From WTJH01 sp049889695 (GTDB lineage Bacteria > Bacteroidota > Bacteroidia > Flavobacteriales > Flavobacteriaceae), in the NCBI GenBank assembly GCA_049889695.1, contig JBMHCX010000007.1:1-64000 (forward strand): DNA of 64,000 nucleotides. The letters are read 5' to 3'. The position numbers and the translations under genes are program-made. Shown here piece after piece: positions 59,493 to 64,000 of the stretch (positions are counted from its first letter, which is position 1; each line of letters opens with the position of its first letter). The notes beneath the pieces were generated by a model. The model had not been told where the DNA came from, ran no database searches, and saw only the letters and a program-made list of their open reading frames with translations.

Positions 59493-60818
59493 ATGCGGAC
59501 AAAAAGTATTCATCAAAAGACCATTAACGTGATCACCTTAGGGTGTTCCAAGAACATCTACGATTCTGAGGTGCTCATGGGGCAATTAGAAGCCAGCGGT
59601 AAGTCAGTGGTCCACGAAAAAGAAGGCGAAATAGTCGTGATCAATACTTGTGGTTTCATCGATAATGCAAAGGAGGAGTCGGTGCAAACAATTTTAGAAC
59701 AGATAGAACGAAAGCAGTCGGGTTCTGTCGAGAAAGTTTTTGTTACTGGATGTCTGAGTGAGCGCTACAAACCAGATCTAGAAAAGGAGATACCCGACGT
59801 TGATGCCTATTTTGGGACAACCGATCTTCCGATTTTACTTAAGACCCTCGGTGCCGATTACAAACACGAACTCTTGGGAGAACGAGTGAATACGACACCT
59901 AAGCACTATGCTTATTTTAAAATATCAGAAGGATGCGACCGCCCTTGTTCTTTTTGCGCAATTCCTTTAATGCGTGGTAAGCATAAATCTACCCCTATAG
60001 AGGAGTTGGTGGAACGGGCGAAAGCACTAGCCGCGAAAGGCGTTAAGGAGCTCTTAATTATTGCGCAAGATTCGACTTATTACGGGTTGGATCTATATGG
60101 AGAAAGAAGGTTAGCACAATTACTCAGTGCTCTGTGTGAAGTAGAAGGAATTGAATGGATTCGACTGCATTATGCTTTTCCAACCAACTTTCCAGAAGAT
60201 ATACTCGCGGTTATTCGAGAGGAGCCAAAAATTTGTAATTATTTGGATATCCCTTTACAACATATAGCCGATCCTGTTTTGAAATCGATGCGGCGTGGAA
60301 CTACTCAGGCAAAAACGGAGGGCCTTTTAAAACGTATCCGCGAGCAAGTACCGGGTATTCGTATTCGCACCAGCATGATTGTTGGATATCCCGGAGAAAC
60401 AGAAGAAGATTTTGAAGCATTGATGGACTTTGTTCGCAAAGAACGTTTCGATCGACTAGGTTGCTTCACATACAGCCATGAAGAAAACACCCATGCTTAC
60501 GGATTAGTGGACGATGTACCTGCAGACCTTAAGCAAGAACGCGCCAACCGCCTGATGGAACTGCAAGGACAGATATCGTGGGAACTCAATCAGGCAAAAA
60601 TTGGACAGCAGTTTAAATGTTTAATCGATCGAAAAGAAGGGAATTACTTCGTTGGACGAACGTCTTTTGATTCTCCAGACGTGGATAACGAAGTTCGCGT
60701 AGATGCCCGTCAGTACTACCTCAAACAAGGCGATTTTGTTGAGGTGGAAATAGTGTCGGCTGACGATTTCGATCTGTATGCCCAACCGATCCATCAGGAA
60801 CCTTTACAAGCCTCTTGA
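59493..60818 (+). CDS. rimO: Ribosomal protein S12 methylthiotransferase RimO
   Basis: 441 residues. Radical-SAM enzyme that methylthiolates Asp of S12. N-terminal UPF0004 domain with Cys in LGCSKNIYDSE, NTCGFIDNA and TGCLSERY; radical-SAM CxxxCxxC is CDRPCSFC; a C-terminal TRAM domain ends the protein. The order in one operon with bshC (1-base overlap) is characteristic. It follows the amidase gene by 3 bases. Confidence 0.95.
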   Translation: MRTKSIHQKTINVITLGCSKNIYDSEVLMGQLEASGKSVVHEKEGEIVVINTCGFIDNAKEESVQTILEQIERKQSGSVEKVFVTGCLSERYKPDLEKEIPDVDAYFGTTDLPILLKTLGADYKHELLGERVNTTPKHYAYFKISEGCDRPCSFCAIPLMRGKHKSTPIEELVERAKALAAKGVKELLIIAQDSTYYGLDLYGERRLAQLLSALCEVEGIEWIRLHYAFPTNFPEDILAVIREEPKICNYLDIPLQHIADPVLKSMRRGTTQAKTEGLLKRIREQVPGIRIRTSMIVGYPGETEEDFEALMDFVRKERFDRLGCFTYSHEENTHAYGLVDDVPADLKQERANRLMELQGQISWELNQAKIGQQFKCLIDRKEGNYFVGRTSFDSPDVDNEVRVDARQYYLKQGDFVEVEIVSADDFDLYAQPIHQEPLQAS

Positions 60819-62425
60819 TGAATACTTTTGATTTTGACTTTGCAACTGCCAAAACACTATCCCCAATAGTATTGGACTATTTAAACGATGATGATCGATT
60901 AAATAAATTCCACGCTGGCCTTCCTAGCGTGGAAAATTTACTAGCGCAAGCTCAAAAGAAGAAATTGCATTATCCTCAAAAGCATCGCGAAACACTTTTG
61001 TCGGCGATGGAGGAAAAATATGCAGGACTAGAATTACATCCAAAAGTGGAGGGAAATCTCCAAAAACTGCGATCTCCAAACACCTTTACCGTATGTACAG
61101 GACATCAATTGAACTTGATGACAGGTCCTTTGTATTCTATCTATAAGATACTCACGACGATTAAGCTAGCGGATCAGTTGAATGCCCGAGAAGGAGATTT
61201 TGAGTTCGTTCCTGTTTTTTGGATGGCTTCTGAAGATCACGATTTCGAAGAAATCAGTTTCTTTCAGTCGCAAGGAAAAAAATTTCAGTGGAATACTGCT
61301 GCAAGTGGTGCAGTTGGGCGTATGCCTTTAGACGACCTTGAAAAAGTATTGAATCTTTGGGAGAGCGAGGGCTTACTAGGGCCCCATCAAGAAAAAATTC
61401 GCACGTGGATCGCGAAAAGCTATTCTAAAGCACAGACCTTATCTGAAGCTAGCTTTCTTTTGGTCCATCAGATTTTTCAGCATTTCGGCTTGCTGATTTT
61501 GGATGCCGATCACTCTCAATTGAAAGCGCTATTTGCTCCCTACATGCAGCAAGAGTTAAAGGAACGTACAACCCAGCAAGCTGTAAATACACAAATTACT
61601 GCTTTTCAAAAACTGTATCAAGCAACCTATAAGCCTCAAGTTAATCCTAGAGAAATCAATCTCTTTTATCTGACCTCTGATAGCCGGAAGCGCATCATTG
61701 CTCTTGAAGATGGATTGTCTTTGGAAGACAGAACGCAAAGCGCCTCCATGGAAAAATGGCTAGAGGAGTTAGCGCAAAAGCCGGAAAATTTTTCACCTAA
61801 TGTATTAATGCGTCCCCTATACCAGGAATGCATTCTTCCAAATGTAGCTTATATCGGAGGGGGAGGAGAGCTGGCCTATTGGCTGCAGTTACAAAAGAGT
61901 TTTGAGGCTTTTCGATTGCCTTTCCCACTCTTACTCGTACGGCAATCTGCTCTTTTGTTTAAGCAAAATACCCACAAGAAGTGGTCGCGAATGGGCTTGG
62001 CTTTAAAAGACGTATTCTTGGATCGGAATACACTGATCAATAAAAAGATCCGCTTAATCAGCAATATCGATCTCGACTTTGGAAAGCTCAAATCTGCTTT
62101 GCATGAGCAATTTAGCTACTTGGATAGTCTCGTAATTCAAACCGATCCTTCTTTTGAAGGTGCTTTGGCTGCTCAAAAGCGAAAACAAATAAAAGGTTTA
62201 GAGCATTTAGAAAAACGCCTACTGAAAGCGCAAAAAAGAAAGCTTAAAGACCAAGTTTCACGATTGGTGCTCTTGCATGAAAATTTTTTTCCGGGGGAAA
62301 AGATACAGGAGCGGACGTTGAATTTTATGGATTTTTATGCTGAAGAAGGCCCCGCCTTATTGGATACACTCTATCATCACTTTAGTCCGTTACATCCAAA
62401 AATGTTAGCAGTAGAGCTTTTATAA
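60818..62425 (+). CDS. bshC: Bacillithiol biosynthesis enzyme BshC
   Basis: 535 residues from ATG 60818 (the rimO stop overlaps as TGATG). BshC adds cysteine to GlcN-malate to make bacillithiol. Family motifs: TVCTGHQLNLMTGPLYSIYK (near residue 90), FVPVFWMASEDHDFEEI, and the C-terminal coiled coil HLEKRLLKAQKRK. Bacillithiol use is known in Bacteroidota, which fits the assignment. Confidence 0.93.
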   Translation: MNTFDFDFATAKTLSPIVLDYLNDDDRLNKFHAGLPSVENLLAQAQKKKLHYPQKHRETLLSAMEEKYAGLELHPKVEGNLQKLRSPNTFTVCTGHQLNLMTGPLYSIYKILTTIKLADQLNAREGDFEFVPVFWMASEDHDFEEISFFQSQGKKFQWNTAASGAVGRMPLDDLEKVLNLWESEGLLGPHQEKIRTWIAKSYSKAQTLSEASFLLVHQIFQHFGLLILDADHSQLKALFAPYMQQELKERTTQQAVNTQITAFQKLYQATYKPQVNPREINLFYLTSDSRKRIIALEDGLSLEDRTQSASMEKWLEELAQKPENFSPNVLMRPLYQECILPNVAYIGGGGELAYWLQLQKSFEAFRLPFPLLLVRQSALLFKQNTHKKWSRMGLALKDVFLDRNTLINKKIRLISNIDLDFGKLKSALHEQFSYLDSLVIQTDPSFEGALAAQKRKQIKGLEHLEKRLLKAQKRKLKDQVSRLVLLHENFFPGEKIQERTLNFMDFYAEEGPALLDTLYHHFSPLHPKMLAVELL

Positions 62426-62453
62426 GAAACGTATTTCCCTATAGATTAAATTG

Positions 62454-62461
62454 TATTTTTG
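62454..62461 (+). promoter_or_regulatory. guaA promoter box TATTTTTG
   Basis: An exact TAnnTTTG -7 element ends four bases before the guaA ATG at 62465, so the transcript should be leaderless or nearly so. No clear TTTG -33 element is evident 19 bases upstream. Confidence 0.6.
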
Positions 62462-62464
62462 CGC

Positions 62465-63994
62465 ATGCAAGAAAAAGTCCTAATTCTCGATTTTGGTTCA
62501 CAATACACTCAACTCATTGCTCGACGTGTTCGCGAGCTTTATATTTATTGTGAAATTATTCCCTATCATAAGTTACCCGAAGATTTAACGCCATACAAGG
62601 CTTTAATTTTGTCGGGGTCTCCTTTTTCTGTCCGTGCAGAAGATGCGCCAGAGATCGACCTAACCATAGTTCAATCCGGAATACCCGTATTGGCTGTTTG
62701 TTATGGAGCGCAGTATTTAGCGCATCATTTGGGAGGAGAAGTCAGTCCTTCCAATACTCGGGAATACGGACGTGCTAATCTGACGTATCACGATGCTGAA
62801 GCCCCCTTATTAGCGGGTATTCCAGCAGGAAGCCAGGTCTGGATGAGTCATAGCGACACTATTCAACATCTACCGACCGATGCGCGATTACTGGCCAGTA
62901 CGGAAGATGTAAAACACGCGGCTTATGCCTTTAATAATCAACCGATTTTTGGATTACAATTTCATCCAGAGGTCTACCACTCTACAGATGGAGCTGCCCT
63001 ATTAAAAAACTTTTTAGTGGGTATAGCGGGGTGTTCACAAGATTGGACCCCCGACTCATTTGTGGATATGACAGTGGCCGACCTTAAAGAAAAAATAGGG
63101 AACGAGCAGGTTATTTTAGGGCTTTCTGGAGGAGTAGATTCCACCGTTGCAGCCATATTATTGCATAAAGCCATCGGAAAACAATTGCACTGTATTTTTG
63201 TGAATAACGGCTTGTTGCGCAAGAATGAATTCGATCAGGTCTTGAAGCAATACGAAGGCATGGGACTTCAAGTAAAAGGAGTAGATGCTTCTTCCACTTT
63301 TCTATCTGCTTTAAAGGGCGTTTCTGACCCAGAGAAAAAACGAAAAGCAATTGGCAATACCTTTATCGATGTCTTCGACTTAGAATCTAAAAATGTGTCC
63401 GATGCGAATTGGCTCGGCCAAGGAACCATCTATCCCGATGTAATTGAATCGATTTCTGTAAATGGTCCATCTGTGACCATCAAGTCCCACCACAATGTTG
63501 GGGGGCTTCCTGATTTTATGAAGCTCAAAATAGTAGAGCCTTTACGAATGTTATTCAAGGACGAGGTACGTAGAGTCGGGAAAACATTGGGGATCGATCC
63601 ACAAATATTAGGACGACATCCCTTCCCTGGACCTGGATTAGCCATTCGTATTCTCGGAGATATAGACGCAGAAAAGGTGCGTATTCTACAAGAAGTTGAC
63701 GCCATATTTATTGCGGGGCTAAAAGAATGGGATCTCTATGACAAAGTTTGGCAAGCAGGAGCCATTCTGCTTCCAGTCAATAGCGTAGGGGTAATGGGCG
63801 ATGAGAGAACTTATGAAAAATGTGTAGCTTTAAGAGCTGTTCAATCGACCGATGGAATGACTGCAGACTGGGTAGACCTCCCTTACGCCTTTTTGCAAAA
63901 GATTTCGAACCAAATTATCAATCAAGTACCGGGGGTCAATCGAGTGGTCTACGACATCAGTTCCAAGCCACCGGCTACAATTGAGTGGGAGTAA
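62465..63994 (+). CDS. guaA: GMP synthase (glutamine-hydrolysing)
   Basis: 509 residues from ATG 62465. Converts XMP to GMP. N-terminal class I glutamine amidotransferase with nucleophile Cys in AVCYGAQYLAHHLGG and His/Glu in GLQFHPEVYHS; ATP-pyrophosphatase PP-loop LSGGVDSTVAA; dimerisation domain ending in DISSKPPATIEWE. The stop is at the window edge and the gene is complete. Confidence 0.96.
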   Translation: MQEKVLILDFGSQYTQLIARRVRELYIYCEIIPYHKLPEDLTPYKALILSGSPFSVRAEDAPEIDLTIVQSGIPVLAVCYGAQYLAHHLGGEVSPSNTREYGRANLTYHDAEAPLLAGIPAGSQVWMSHSDTIQHLPTDARLLASTEDVKHAAYAFNNQPIFGLQFHPEVYHSTDGAALLKNFLVGIAGCSQDWTPDSFVDMTVADLKEKIGNEQVILGLSGGVDSTVAAILLHKAIGKQLHCIFVNNGLLRKNEFDQVLKQYEGMGLQVKGVDASSTFLSALKGVSDPEKKRKAIGNTFIDVFDLESKNVSDANWLGQGTIYPDVIESISVNGPSVTIKSHHNVGGLPDFMKLKIVEPLRMLFKDEVRRVGKTLGIDPQILGRHPFPGPGLAIRILGDIDAEKVRILQEVDAIFIAGLKEWDLYDKVWQAGAILLPVNSVGVMGDERTYEKCVALRAVQSTDGMTADWVDLPYAFLQKISNQIINQVPGVNRVVYDISSKPPATIEWE

Positions 63995-64000
63995 TTGAAA

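Noticed and set aside
1..64000. CRISPR arrays, rRNA or tRNA genes
   Set aside because: No regularly spaced direct repeats with spacers, and no tRNA or rRNA-like sequence, were noticed on reading.

Overview
The window is chromosomal DNA from a member of the Flavobacteriaceae (Bacteroidota). The evidence is the gene content (BshC, DUF4295 next to rpmB-rpmG, DUF3467 after rpoC, GLPGLI and DUF5916 proteins, CarboxypepD_reg outer-membrane proteins), the TAnnTTTG/TTTG promoters and the near absence of Shine-Dalgarno sequences. No species is assigned.

Layout. 1-10.6 kb (+): the transcription/translation operon rplK(partial)-rplA-rplJ-rplL-rpoB-rpoC-DUF3467, closed by a strong terminator. 10.7-13.9 kb (-): a lipoprotein S33 hydrolase, a cupin/lipoprotein pair and a retropepsin-PDZ protein. 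14-34.8 kb (all genes -): an AT-rich accessory region. 34.8-64 kb: ordinary housekeeping genes, including prfC, idi, a 6-carboxytetrahydropterin synthase, a Bcp peroxiredoxin, AlkB, htpG, an AarF/ABC1 kinase, fabH, recR, a 2-oxo-acid dehydrogenase E2, cinA, rpmB-rpmG-DUF4295, ftsY, an amidase, rimO, bshC and guaA.

The accessory region is the notable part. Read on the minus strand from prfC, it is organised like an integron. A relic of a tyrosine recombinase C-terminus follows prfC, and then come promoterless, unrelated gene groups in one orientation separated by imperfect-palindrome sites of about 60-135 bp. Each site has an outer core of NNNAAC-GG on the left and (T)TGTTG on the right as written on the plus strand. 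For five gene groups the first ~10 bases of the group are the reverse complement of the first ~10 bases of the group's own 3' site. Each group has its own distinct sequence, which is what the circular-cassette/attC model predicts. Three ORFs end inside a site as ...Gln-Gln-x-x-stop. The last 78 bases of prfC plus its 3' flank are duplicated 12.4 kb away. The duplicate abuts a cassette site exactly at a G|TTA junction, which suggests integration of a whole array at the prfC 3' end with regeneration of the gene. A second integrase relic sits inside the array. No intact integrase is present, so the array may be immobile now or mobilised in trans.

Recognisable cassette cargo comprises: a complete SDP-type (sporulation-delaying-protein family) toxin operon in the order sdpC-sdpA-sdpB-sdpI; a lone OLD-family ATPase/TOPRIM nuclease, a likely defence gene; an outer-membrane barrel plus GLPGLI protein plus small Cys-containing secreted protein; a MarR regulator with a class C beta-lactamase-like hydrolase; DUF1272; and a 340-residue membrane protein. 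DinB, a truncated RmuC, DUF1648 and several lipoproteins also lie in the region. A promoter/leader module recurs three times with high similarity (and twice more weakly), always pointing into the array.
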